DNA from: Ischnura elegans
Lineage: Eukaryota > Arthropoda > Insecta > Odonata > Coenagrionidae
Reading direction: 5' to 3'
NCBI RefSeq assembly: GCF_921293095.1
Contig: NC_060259.1
Coordinates: 41,831,812 to 41,895,811 of the forward strand
Length of the DNA stretch: 64,000 nt
Shown: in pieces, positions 44,240-55,936 of the stretch
Layout: the number at the start of each line of letters is the position of its first letter
Numbering within the stretch: the stretch's first letter is position 1
The notes under the pieces: generated by a model
Database searches by the model: none
What the model was told of the DNA's origin: nothing
What the model saw: the letters and a program-made list of their open reading frames with translations, nothing else
Position numbers and translations under genes: made by a program

Positions 44240-45260
44240 TAGTAGCATGCAAAGTACCTCACAAACATGATATTTGGTAATTTAAATTTCCTGATCACGT
44301 TCCCTTCTTTTGCTAGAGCTACTACATTTTTCCCCAAGTGTTCATGCTTTAGAAAGATAATTTCTGATACTGCGCACACCTTTTTTGCTACGAAGTCGTT
44401 CTTCCAAAAATTCAGATTCGTCATCCCAATGACATTCCAGAACCACACTCCGTCCTCTACAATGTGGCGAATTATACCTTTCATGCAGAATGATCGAAAT
44501 TTCAGAACAAGAATCGAGAAAAAATCCGATTCCATTTTCCGGCTTCCCTGCGACCAAGAAGGTTTCCGCAGTGTTGAGATTCCTATTTCTGAAACTATTT
44601 GAGAGCTGGCATATCGTAAAGTGGTAGCCACTTGCCCGATAATCGCTTGTAAATTTTATAAATCCTTTTAGAGAACATAATAATTCTAATGAGGAGCTGT
44701 CTTGAAACGTTGTTGGTTGTTTGAACAATTGTTTCTATGGATATTTCTTTTCCAAAAATAAACTATTCCGAAAAAAGAGCAGTGGCTAAGCTCCACGTGG
44801 CTTGCATGTCCTAACCTTATAGTGATGTTTTTGCTTTCAACATTTCCCTTTATCAAGCTGAAAATAATACGTCCCACGTCCCTACTTGGCTTGGATATAG
44901 GCTTCATTCATTATGCTTTTCCTTATCATCTCTTTGAAAGAGAGGAATGGCATTTGTGTTTTCTCAATCTTCAAACACGATATGTTAAGACAAATATCAT
45001 TTTCTCTGTTCCTAATGTTATCTTCGAATGAGGTGGTATTTCCGAAAATTTTTCAGGAACTCAGGGCGACTTTGGTTAATACCGGGGGACAACTTTGACT
45101 TAGTGCCCCGATGTTGTGTTCCTCGATATCGACAGGAAACATGATTCCGGGAACTGGTTCTTTGTTTGCCTTGAATCTTAGAGTGATTGTATTCTTCGGA
45201 ACGCTTGATGAAAGCACTTTGTCACGAGTAATTGATTTGGAACAAAGGCTTCGGTTTCTC
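44240..45260 (-). pseudogene. Decayed LTR-retrotransposon gag/protease-like remnant
   Basis: Minus-strand frames over this kilobase look coding though broken. The frame 44728-44342 has the spacing of a retroviral-type zinc knuckle at residues 27-40 (positions T27, Y30, Y35 and C40 stand where Cys-Cys-His-Cys would be) and, about 30 residues on, GIGFFLDSCSEISII. That resembles the aspartic-protease active-site strand (D-S/T-G followed by a polar-hydrophobic run), with Cys in place of Gly. Upstream, around 45,060-45,180, NKEPVPGIMFPVDIEEHNIG is protein-like but unassigned. A Gypsy-type element is the best guess; no LTRs or reverse transcriptase were found. Confidence 0.35.
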
Positions 45261-46139
45261 TAATTCGCCGATTGTCTTGGAATTCTGATCATTGTCTGGT
45301 GAGACTACTGTCCCTATCCTACTGCCAATATATCTTCAGTTAATACGTCTAAATATTATTCCATTCTAATATAATTCAGGTTTCACAGAAATAGTTCATG
45401 ATTCTTTAATTGATTCTGATAGAGCTATACTTGCTACTCCTTACGATTATTTTTATTTTGCACGCAATTAACTTCATTCTTCCGTGATAAGACTTATACG
45501 TGTGCTTAATTTTTGCAGACCATGCTCTGTCTTGCTCTAGAAATATCCAAACGTTCGCACTAGACCACCTGCGCGAGTTCAGTGCTCTCACTTATGTATC
45601 AGAGAGCTCTCAATGAAACAGCGTTGCGTGGACGTAGCTGCACACAACGCTGGTTTATATAAGTTTAGATGGATATAATTTGAACTAACTCATCTCAATG
45701 TCTTGATCAATAACTCCTGCATTATAAATCCATGTCTACTTATTCGTCGAACTGAATAAAGGACCTTTGACTATTAGCATTAGTATCGATGTGCTGGTTT
45801 CCGCGTATACAAAGCAGATTTGGTCGCTTGATAGAAGTTAAAACCAACTTTTGAAGCTGGTACGTCTGACCTCTGCTTTAATACATTCTCACTCGCGAAA
45901 TTCACTTCCCTCATTCATTATTCTTTATCTCGCTTCGTGAAAACGATGGGGCATTCACAGGTTGATGAAACCATTGCATCAGAATTTACTCTGCGCAGAA
46001 CATTTACTAATGGGGAACTTGCATGAATTTTTTTATTTCATAAGCGGACAGAAAATTATTTTCTGAATACAACAAAGAAAACCGCATGTAAATCTGAGTT
46101 TTCGTTCGCGAGATATTTAATGATAAATATAACGAATTT
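45261..46139. other. No recognisable feature
   Basis: AT-rich DNA without repeats or coding motifs that I can identify. Confidence 0.4.
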
Positions 46140-47940
46140 TAAAGCGCGGGAAAAACTCCCTCACCCCCCAAGCCACTGCCGACGAAGCCTCGATGACGTC
46201 AAAGGTGCCTAAACATCACGCGAAGCTATTGTTGTGATTGTTTGTAATAGTTGCCAGCAGTTGTGAGAGCTTCGTTTGTTAGACGTGTTGATTATTTTAT
46301 ATTTAAAGATAAATATCCGACGATAGAGGCTTGGAAGCCCTCGTATTTTGCATTATTTATAATATTAATATCTGAGTAAGGGCATAAAATATAAAACTGG
46401 AGCAGTTAAACCAAAAATTTGATAATACCTAAATAACATCATTGTAGGAGTCTGAGCCACGGCCGTTGGAGGGGGGATTCGTTAATTGTAAGTTGATATT
46501 ATCGACGGCATATCGTTTAAGTATGTAATTAGAACGATTTTGATGTTTACTAATGTCCGCTTAGCTTTTATATACAATAACTTCATCCGTTTATTCGTAG
46601 GTACCGGAGAATTCGTCGTTTAGGACTGTCTGTGCTTGTATTATGGGGTGAATTCCAGTCAATGCAACTTTTGCTCGCTGATTGGAGACATCTAGGAACA
46701 TTTTTGTGCCAAAATAGTGTTATTTTCAACGTGACATCTCCCGTTAAGCAACTGCTAATAATCACAGTGCCAGTGGTTGTAATGCACAAAGTTTGACAAG
46801 GTTGAAAAATATCGGCCAAGAGTTATCAGTGTTCCATCGTGATTGAATTGTAAAAAGTGCTATTACGCTATCGATAAATGTCTAACAGTAGTGTAAAAAT
46901 TGTCAGTGGCGTGCTAATCTCCGTTGTTCACCGTAGATATGACATTTCACGATCACGCTATTGAAATAAAAACTGTGTGTGAAGTTTGTTATTCCATTAT
47001 TTCAACGAATAGTGGTGAGAAATGTCACCTGTGTCACTTGTGTGGGCTAATTTAAGGGTTTAAATCAGTGAATAAATAGTTGTTTTCATCATAACGAGTC
47101 CTGTTATTGTAAGTTGTACGTGATGAATATAAGAATGTGATAGTGACATCCAGTTTTTGATAAGAGTATTTGCCTATTTCCCACTATATTTTTATGGTAT
47201 ATGCTAGTATATTGTTTATGGATTTACCAATATTATTGATATAGGTTGTAGCTTGCGTGTGTGTGTTGGGAGCGGAACCGATTCGCGATCTCACATGTGG
47301 ATTGTGTGCAGACTGTTTTGCTATGAATTCGTACCGTAGGACGGATAGGACTACCTTCTCCGTTAATCCGGCGTTGCCAAATTCAACAGCACAGCTTACT
47401 CTAATGCCAACAGCACAGCTTACGATCGTTATCCTCCAGTATTACAAGTTTCTTTTACAACTCGATTTGCCGCCGACGTATAGCAATAATTTGTCTTAAC
47501 AAATTCCATGAGGGTCGTGGCATCAATTTTTGGCGTCCTAAAAAAAGGCTGGTGTCCTAACACCCTATGCCACACGCCTTTTAGGCGGCTTGCGAGGTAT
47601 TATGTAGACGTAGATGAATTTCAGGTGTACTATTCGAACGAGTGGCAACGTTATCATCCATTTTTCTGATAACCAAAACACACGAAGTGAAACACTTGTA
47701 CTTCATCATCCCGATGCCGCATTATTAATATCCCAAGTAATAATCTAGGCACAATAGCAATAGGAAAACTTGCCCAAGAATAACAGAACAAAATAAAGTG
47801 ACGATGAGCGGCTAAATACTCCCTCAAAACAAATTTTACACCATGCGCTTAGCGTATTTCCCTACTCCCTACGGTTGTTTAGGCACCTATGACGTCACGC
47901 CTGGCCTCGGCAACGCTCGGGTGTCTTCGCGCAGTGGTCG
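46140..47940. mobile_element. Possible 1.8-kb element bounded by inverted TGACGTCA-containing ends
   Basis: GCCGACGAAGCCTCGATGAC continuing into GTCAAAGGTGCCTAAACA (about 46,171-46,215) faces an inverted relative at about 47,860-47,935, where the minus strand reads TGACGTCATAGGTGCCTAAA. The shared inward-facing stretch is about 40 bases at roughly 80 percent identity. Exact ends and a target duplication were not found. Between them, 47,257-47,499 encodes a small Cys-rich frame (DLTCGLCADCF) preceded by an acceptor-like ATATAG, and a direct repeat of CAACAGCACAGCTTAC at 47,386-47,424. A family V LINE 3' end sits inside at 47.55 kb. Confidence 0.35.
47545..47625 (+). mobile_element. Family V LINE 3' UTR fragment
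   Basis: GGCTGGTGTCCTAACACCCT, CCACACGCCTTTTAGGCGGC, TTGCGAGGTATTATGTAGAC and GTAGATGAA give the cleanest copy of this 3' UTR. The first block is identical to that at 13,607. Confidence 0.75.
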
Positions 47941-50900
47941 GCTCAGAGAAATTTTTCTCGATTTTAAATGCAATTTTTTTATTTCTTTTGATGTTGAATG
48001 GAGAAACTGAAGGTATTTTTGCGAGCTAATGTATCCATTTGACTAATTCAAAATAGTTTTTAGAGCAATCTACGACCCATGCAAGTTCCTCAACCAAAAC
48101 ATTGTGCTGTGCCATAGGGAAACCAATTTAAATATATTGCTCCCTCGCCGGGGATTAGAATTGAAGTTGCTTTTGGAATATTGACCTTTTTTATTAGGTT
48201 CCAAAAGATGGAAAGGAAATTGATATCCTCTCTTGGTTAAGCGTCATTTTTGAGAAATTAGGAGTGAAGGAGTATCTAACCATTGAGATGGAACAATATA
48301 AAAAAAGGTTTCCTCCTCTTAAATATATGCATGGATGGTCGATGAATATGGGAACTGAGAAACAGGAAGTTGAAAACATCTGCCAGCTATGTAGATTGAG
48401 GTAATGTACTACTTTCTGATGAAACTGATATCTTGGTATCTTACCTGTGATCTTAAAATGGCAGCCTAACCCAGGATGGAGCCACTCCTCGGCTATTTGC
48501 CGGACATTCTGTGCTTCCTTTCACTTACATATTTAATGCATTTCAAATGTATATACGCACACATATGCACCCTTATCTACCCTAATTCGTGGGAAAATTG
48601 CACTATTTATCGAGTTGCTCCGTTACCATCGATAGCTTCGATCATGTACATACGTTAACAGATAGGCCCCTTCATACATCATACCATTAAGGCAGTTCAT
48701 ACCAATAAATTCTAATATCAATCCTGACCACCGGAGGCTCACTGTTTATATTTTCACCTGACGAGACCAGTCATAGCATGGTTATCGTCTTCCTCACCTC
48801 CGTAATTCTTCTCGCTCTGAAAAAAACGTCTGCCTCTTCCAGCGCTGCACTAGCCATTCGTAGGAATATTTATGATCTTCCTTTCATTCACACTGAAACA
48901 CATTTTTTTAATAATCCCGTACTTATCACTTCACATCCCCACCCGACCTTTTGGAAAAACCGCCACCTACCCCAACTAAAATCCGTCTTTTCCCTTCCCA
49001 GAAATCACTGTTTTACCGACATCCTACATTTTCAACACCATTTCGTAAGGTACATATTTATTTATTTAATTGCACATTGCAAATCCGGTAATGGTCTGGT
49101 GGCAAGTAATTAACAGCTAAAATGTAAAGCCTTTTCAATGATTATGATATTAAGCAAACAAAAAGAAACAATATGAAAAATGAACCGATCGAGAAGCGCA
49201 AATCCAAAAAAAATTACAATAGAAATCAAGAAAAGCCTATGTCTCACAGCAATAGAAGTCAATCACCAGAACGAAAGGCTATTCTTACTTTCAATTTGCG
49301 ACGGAATGAAGTCTTTTGATCTCCTCCTTAAATCTTTTTGCTGTTTTTGTATAAGGATTTAAGAGTTTCTTATTTCTGTGTGCTTCGACAAGTACCATAA
49401 AGACTCGATATGCGACTATTTGAATGCAATTTTTAAAATAAATATAGCGCGGAAAGCTTTTTTTGTGGATTTCAGTCGATGAAGTGATCTCAAACTCAAT
49501 TTGCATCCGTTTGAAATTGCGTATCTCTTCACATGACCACCCAGCAATTACTTTTCATTTTAGGCTTCACCAAAACAAGATGAAATGGGTCGAACCCTTT
49601 GCAGCGCGGCGTTTTCCCTCTCAAAGAGCAGACCTTTGTCAACATTCGCCTGTATCTCGATAATGAAAATTTTGAACCTGAAATGATACTGATGTGAATA
49701 TCTGAAAATTTTTAATTTATGCAATCAATACAAGTAAATATTTACAAAGTTCTACTTTCTATGCGCACAAAATTTCAATATGGTATAGTTTAAGAAATTA
49801 ATATGGTACGGGAAGAAACTGGTCGAGCGTGATTGAATGCTCCTCTTTTGCTCAAGCACAAGCGTTCTATTCAGTTGGTGCTACCAGTCGTCGAACACTG
49901 ACATGTTAGTGCTCGGAATTCCTCCCAGTGTTACACTTGAATGAATCGGCCGTGTCATTTACCTCAAAACGGTCGAGAGATTTCCAACATGACTAGATCG
50001 CTTGCTGAAGGTCGAAGGTGTGATTCCATTTCCGTCTGCGTAATATCCTTCAAATCATCTCTAAGGTGCTTGGTGGGGCATAGTTTTACCCAAATTACAT
50101 GACGCTATGTGTTACGCATGTTAAGGTGCTACCAAAGTGACTCTTGAATGTTAGTGTTTATCTCTTACCAAGTACGATCGATTCATTCCATTCAATGCAT
50201 TAAAAATTAGACCAGAACTATACCTCGACCTGAGGCCATTCATATACCTGGAAATATTTAGCCCTGTGAATGCTACTGGGCGCAGAATTCGGTAATGGTT
50301 AAGTTGCTAAGTAGCTTTACTGATTGACAAAGGCCGAGTAAATCACTTACAACTTTTTTTAGGGATTCATTCATGGAATAAGTGAAGTTCGAAACTTCCT
50401 CGATCTGGAATCTATTTCCCTGATTTTGTGATCATCGTCCAATCGACTGTAGTCAGTATTGTCTCCCAAAATGCATTGGACGACGTCTGAAAACATTTCG
50501 CCTTTTCCTATTTCAAAGATAGTTTCGAAGATTTATCTTTGGCAGACTGTATACCAAGGGTTTATTTTTGAATAACGAAGATATCCCGCTACCTCCAATC
50601 TGACCCTTTTACCCTCGTCACCCAGGACTTATTGTTCTCGATGGAAAGTACAAACATCTTCGGGTACAGCATTGTGCCCAATGTACTGGAATGCCGTTAT
50701 GAATGTACCCATATGAGTACTATAGTGAATTAATAGGTATCGAGTATCCAGGCGAATGCCTGAGGAAAAAGCAATATATCCCTCAATACCTGTGCTGTGT
50801 ACGTCAAGCTAATCGAATTTTCATGGAGGCATTCAAGTTTTAGTGTAGGGTAGGGAGGTAACAGTTCTGGGCATTCCTCTGAGTACTAGCGGAGCAATGT

Positions 50901-51179
50901 GTATGTAAGGTCATCGAGTACCATCTGGATAGTGTTTTCTGGAATATTTCTACTCTGATTCTTTCGGAACACTCATACTGGGATGCATGGCGTTGTTGAT
51001 GCCACTTTGGGTTACAGTCCTGCGATGAACGGACTATCAAGTGAGATACCGCTCTTCATCACAAACGCGGAGCTTAAACACTAATATTGACTTTTTCCGG
51101 CTAAGTAGAGTAGAAGGTTTAAACTTTTAAGAAAACTTCCGAGTAAACTTGAAAACTTCACAGAGGAAAATAATTTACA
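47941..51179. other. No assignable gene or element
   Basis: AT-rich unique-looking DNA. The frame 48,778-49,113 starts with a hydrophobic run (MVIVFLTSVILLAL) but continues as His/Phe/Pro-rich sequence with no motif, no splice context and no neighbour support. Confidence 0.35.
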
Positions 51180-51345
51180 TTTGCCGGAATTCGAGCCCAG
51201 TTCTCCCGAATTCGCGCCAGAGATTCTACTACTTGAAGCAGCAGGTTCGTATGCCTAGCGCCACTGTCCCATCGTTCAAGTAATGAAACTCTTGGCGCGA
51301 ATTCGAAGGATCAGTTTTCGAATCATGGCCAAGGCAAATTGTTTT
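51180..51345. repeat. Hairpin repeat with GAATTCGCGCC arms
   Basis: CGAATTCGCGCCAGAGATTC continuing to CTACTTGAA (about 51,203-51,238) is inverted at about 51,277-51,306 (TTCAAGTAATGAAACTCTTG, then GCGCGAATTCG). Outer flanks (TTTGCCGGAATTCGAGCCC) pair loosely with GATTCGAAAACTGATCC-like sequence on the other side. The loop is about 38 bases. B-box-like TTCGAA motifs suggest inverted SINE-derived sequence, but the class is open. Confidence 0.55.
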
Positions 51346-51959
51346 TCCTCGCAAATTAGTGTAATTTTCGCACTTTATGTGCACTTGAGGGTGACTGCGT
51401 AAAGGTACGCCGCTAATTATTCCGCGATTGTTCCTCAATAACTTTTCTACTGTTAGGATAGCCTCAATAAGCAGTTGCACTCCCACATTCATCTTTAACA
51501 CCTAAAAGTTTAAATTTATAGCGCGGTTACTTAAAATACTTAGTGAAACAGTAGGGAAGTGCCTTAAGTTTTTCATATGCGAAATTAACTATTGTTTAAC
51601 GCCTTACATCGTTACCCTCCCTTCCCACTCCGTCATCTTAGGCATCACCATCGGTGACTTGACAACTGCATCTAATCTTCCGACTTCGCGGGGTTATGAT
51701 CAAGAGGCTGGGTATCCAACTCATGGAATTTTTTACCCTGCGTCCTCATTCCTCTTGAGGCAGAACCTTTCCATGTTCGGGAAGGAAAAACCCAAGAAAA
51801 TTCGGCGTTGTTACGTTTGAAAAATAGCCTATTTAAAAAATACTTTTAATGACGACACGGCTGATTTTCAGCGTGAATTGCGGGAGTTTTTCGTTACCAA
51901 TATAGTTTTTATGCTCCTTTTTGGATACATAGGATATCCTGGAATGGCTTTACAGATGG

Positions 51960-52310
51960 ATGATTTTCCTTCACGGCGCCCGCGTCCCACCATTCTCCTC
52001 CGGATCTTTTTTTGCGCGGCCGAGGTTCGAGGAGAGCCATCCCAACACGCCCTCCCCATAATGCAGCGGAATGCCAATCGCAGCGTCCCATCGTTCCACT
52101 CGAACGCGTCGACGAGTTTGCGGTCGTCGCCGCCAGCCAATCGCTGCGCAGACCAGCCGGCGGACCTAGCCATTTGGTCCGCTGGCGGCGGGAAAGCGAA
52201 CGCGAGATTTCCATAGAAAAAGTCCATCGGCGCGAAAAACCTTTGCTTGGAATTGGCGCTTTGTTGACGGCCAAAGCCTGTGGTCGGCTCACCTAGGGTC
52301 ATCAGACGTT
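51960..52310. promoter_or_regulatory. CpG-rich patch with CCAAT box, hairpin and E2F-like site
   Basis: CpG density is high. CCAGCCAATCGC holds a CCAAT box. An 11-bp inverted pair, GCCGGCGGACC and GGTCCGCTGGC, lies at about 52,155-52,187 around TAGCCATTT. GGCGCGAAAA at about 52,230 resembles an E2F site. Long frames exist on both strands (171 codons minus, 112 plus) but in conflicting registers, so I read them as composition artefacts. It could be the promoter of an unlocated transcript. Confidence 0.35.
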
Positions 52311-52389
52311 CAGAAATAATGGAGATGCCATTCAATGTAGAGGCAGTCCGACGTCCGGGAAGAATTTCCAAGAAAAAACTCATGTCCTC

Positions 52390-54018
52390 TTTTTGGCCAT
52401 GAAAACATTAATAGCATATCTATGCTAAAACAAATGTCATAAAACGCTAAATATGCTCAGGTTACATGACTAAATGATTTTTTTCGATGGATCCATTTCG
52501 CACCAAACATTGATTGACATTGTATGATTCGCGTTATGATTTTATTGTCTGTGCTAATGGATTTATTTTAGATTTAGAATGATTTGTGTTGCATATACAT
52601 TGGCATTTATTGTAGACTTAAAAGGTTTTTTCCTTGTGTCCTACAGTTAAGGGTAATGTCATGAGCGTATAGCGCCCTCCTTCGTTTCTCAAGTACCTCT
52701 TATAACCAAAGATTCACAGTGTATTTGATACAATCATTCGTATGATTCCATGCAGTCACCAGTGGTTATAAGGACCGATTTTCCGATTTGTAATCGAGTT
52801 TCTCAATGGCCTTTGCGCCAAAAATGAAGCACAATAACACTGGTCACCATTGTTTCTTATCTTTTGCACCGGAAGGAGGCAACGCCAGCGATTAAAGATA
52901 TTTGAACAAGCATCTCTGACGGAGCTGACTCAGTCTCTGCAAATTTTGAACATACGCAGAATTCCGCAAAGGTGAGCCGCTTAAACGAGTTTTTGCGTCA
53001 GAATTTGGGGAGCCATAACAATGACCATTATATGCTCTTTCAAAACAATTCGAAGGTGTGATTTAGATAAATCGGCTGAAAAACAAGGACAGCCTGCAGT
53101 CGAATTAATGCCACATTGGAGAGTAGTTAATCCCTGAGATATATGCGCTCTCTATGAAATAATTATGATCCAAAAATTGACCAGCTGATATCTTGAAGCC
53201 AAATAATCATCTAGTGAAGCTATTTGGGACATACATTTGATCTGTTATCAATATATCAAATTATGTTGTTCCCATTAAGCTGGAGGTAATTTTTTTATTA
53301 AATATCTGAGTTCAACGCATTCTTTTGAAAAGGATGTAACCTTGTTCGTACACCAGAGCCTTCAGAAAGAATGGTTTCAGGTGTGATATGATACAAATTC
53401 AATATTGTAAAAATATGATTACTGTGTTCAAAGAAAATTAAATTGAAGCCATCTTCAATCCACTATATCATCGTAAGTGAAAAATATCAAACCGACGATA
53501 ACAAAGAAATTAAGGAGGTTGGTCCCACAGACGAAGTAAATGTCATTTTCATCAAATTTCAAAATTTGGTCTTCTTTTTCTACCTCATCGACTGATGGCC
53601 TCAAGAATAGGTTTCCGGCGCTTTACTTTCTAGTAATGTCATTTGAAAACCCGCTTTCTTCCTCAGGTCCACGTCACTTGCGGAGATAATTGTCTAGGCA
53701 CATGAAAAATGATCATTAATGCTAAAACATATGTGTTTTCAGACAAAATCTGATATAAAGTTCTTTATTCCTCAAGAATAGTGATAAAAATCAAATTTAC
53801 GCTCTTCGCTGGGTAATTTTTTATATATAAGCAAAGTAATACTGTAATTGAAGTCTAATAACGTTATTTAGGTAAAAATTGGCGCTGGAGACGGCTTGAG
53901 CTGCTAAAAAAAGCGTTAATTTAAGAATATGAGCATTGAATTTTCTACAATTTCTCTTCCATAATTTTCCTGTTTATTTATTATGAATGTTTTTTTCTGA
54001 TGGAAATAGTTTTTCATA
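52390..54018. other. No recognisable feature
   Basis: AT-rich DNA with no frames above 60 codons, no repeat shared within the window and no RNA-gene boxes. Confidence 0.45.
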
Positions 54019-54026
54019 CCATATAC

Positions 54027-54178
54027 CAGTGGTTGATCTATTGGAGGGGGCCAGAGCCCCCCCCCCTTGGGTAACCAATTTGCACTAGATAGGATTTTAA
54101 TGTTTTCGGATCCCCACTACCGCGGGTAGGTAAGCCCCCACTTAGCCCGGCCTTGTCCCTATTGTGGATCCGCCACTG
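54027..54178. mobile_element. Short hAT MITE, perfect 8-bp duplication
   Basis: Ends CAGTGGTTGATCTATTGGAG and TTGTGGATCCGCCACTG. CCATATAC is duplicated exactly at 54019-54026 and 54179-54186. At 152 bases it is the smallest hAT copy here. G- and C-runs near the left end could pair. The right end (GGATCCGCCACTG) resembles the 18355-18627 type. Confidence 0.93.
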
Positions 54179-54300
54179 CCATATACCATATGTTATATGC
54201 GTTTGTTTTTAATTGTACAGTTGAAAAAATACCCCCGACACATATTGTTTGGGTTTAGGAGAGTGGAGAATGATTATAGGAAGAAGTCTTCATGAATGAT

Positions 54301-54552
54301 AACTAGGGGGGCAAGCCATGGTCTGGGGGGGGGGGGTGAAGCTATGGAATTTATGAGATTATTTCCTTGAAAAGATATTTTTATTTTAGTTACATATCTT
54401 ACACTAATATATATAATTTTTCGTGGGTTTAAAGAAAATTTGTTGAATACTTTAGTTTCAATTCAGTACTGATTTTTCTTAAGACTTTTGCCATTTTTAC
54501 TTCAAGGGGGGGCAGCTGCCCCCTCTCCTGCCCCTCGATGGGTACGCCCATG
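54301..54552. mobile_element. hAT-like MITE, family D copy 2, one end lost
   Basis: Read on the minus strand from 54552 it starts CATGGGCGTACCCATCG and follows 42061-42372 (GGCAGGAGAGG, GAAACTAAAGTATTCAACA, CACGAAAAATTATAT, GACCATGGCTTGCC), stopping at CCCTAGTTATC without the last 20 or so bases. It therefore lacks the distal TIR, and no target duplication can be scored. Confidence 0.7.
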
Positions 54553-55740
54553 CTACGTACTTCTCTTTTACATTCGTCTTTACCTGTTCCATATATTTCA
54601 TTCGCGGTCTTCCTTCTCCGTTCTTGCCATCTACTTACCCTTTGACTTTCGTATTCATCAAGCCATCATGTCTCAAGATATAACCTATAAGGTTGTTCCG
54701 TCTGCTTATTAAGGTTTTCATGAGGATTCATGTGTACTTAATAGCGTTTTCTGTTTTTGTATTATAAATGATGGAAATAATTATTATAATTTCCTTTATT
54801 TTCGTGAGCACCTGCCTCATAAGAAAATAATTGTACATCCTTTTTAACAATATCAGAATCGATGCATGCATAAAATAAAAGAAAAAATATCAATTCCAAC
54901 AATTGCACCCTGTGCGCACCGCCAGAGACAGAGCGTATGGAGAAGATTCAATGTAACAATATTTTAATATCATATAATGTATTTTTGCTAGATGTTGGTG
55001 TAGCAAATCGATGGCTGTCGCAATTGAGCATTGTATTTGGGTGATGTTGGCAAATGGCTTCGAAGCAGAGGCGTCGTCCGCCCTGGCGCTCCATGACAAT
55101 GCAAAATGCAGCCTGCTGTCGCGCGGGCCTCGTCTCTTGCCTTTCGCTGGTGAGGCAGGCGAGCTGGTCCAAAAGGAATTCATCCTCGAGGAATCCGTCC
55201 CGCCCACATAATGGGAGAATGGTTCTCTCGAGGGGCTACGAAAGCATTGCGCCGGAAATTTATGCATGCCTGGAATTCCCGAGAATTCGGGCGTGGGCGG
55301 CAAGGTGCGGGAGGGAGGCCGCCGCGATGCGGGCGGTGCGGCCGCATCACAGCACACGCAAACAGAGGCGCGGGTCTTGACTGCGCTGTTTCCGAAACCT
55401 GAGACCAGCATTGAAGCCAAGTGAATTACGAATAATGCAAATATTTGGATGGCAAGTGGAAAATGTTGGACGAGTAAAGGCTCGAAGGACGCATCAATCC
55501 GTCTCGACTGGTCGAATTTTGTAGAACTCGAACACTCAGTAAAAAAATCCTTTTATATCTTTGTCGACTTATGTTCGTATCACAAATATGAAATTTTTTC
55601 GTCAGAGAAAATACTTTAATAATTCTTCGTGATGGAACACTCAATTAAAACGTCCGCTTACATATTTCTGAACATGTGCTCGTATCGCAAATATGAAATG
55701 TTTTGAAAGATTTCGTGGTTTCCCGGCGAATTGACTTAAT
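54553..55740. other. CpG-rich patch at 55.03-55.4 kb in otherwise plain DNA
   Basis: The patch yields overlapping frames on both strands (176 codons minus, 108 plus) without recognisable domains. Repeated CTCGTATCACAAATATGAAAT-like phrases at about 55,572-55,592, 55,680-55,697 and 55,939-55,951 show a short dispersed motif around the hairpin element that follows. Confidence 0.35.
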
Positions 55741-55936
55741 GAAGAGTTCTCGGGATCGCCACCGGGTCAGGAACTCCATAACTGCCGACGTTTCGATGTC
55801 CGTCTTGGTCATCGTCCTCAGGGCTGTGAGTCGACTCATAAGCATATTTTTATTCCATTCGATGATGACCGAGTCGGACATCGAAACGTCGGCAGTTATG
55901 GAGTTCCTGACCCTGTGGCGATCCCGAGAACTCTTC
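55741..55936. mobile_element. Inverted-repeat element with hammerhead-like motifs, Penelope-type
   Basis: Arms 55741-55802 and 55875-55936 are inverted and differ at one of 62 positions; weaker pairing continues inward. The flanks GACTTAAT (left) and ACTAAATA (right) may be a decayed duplication. On the minus strand, 55821-55787 reads CTGAGGA, a stem (GATG...CATC), GAAAC and GTC. This fits the hammerhead core CUGANGA...GAAA...NUH with a very short stem III and one unpaired C before stem II. Penelope-like retroelements are known to carry such minimal hammerheads in their terminal repeats. The plus-strand arm keeps GAAACGTC at 55883-55890 but has lost the CUGANGA half. The frames read across it are non-coding. 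Confidence 0.65.

Noticed and set aside
48778..49113. Secreted protein starting with a hydrophobic run
   Set aside because: After the hydrophobic start the product is unstructured and motif-free, with no splice or promoter support.
51868..52383. 171-codon minus-strand frame
   Set aside because: GC-rich patch with equally long frames on the other strand; no recognisable protein features.
54890..55420. 176-codon minus-strand frame
   Set aside because: CpG-rich patch; competing frames and no motif. No good start context or splice sites tie it to a gene.
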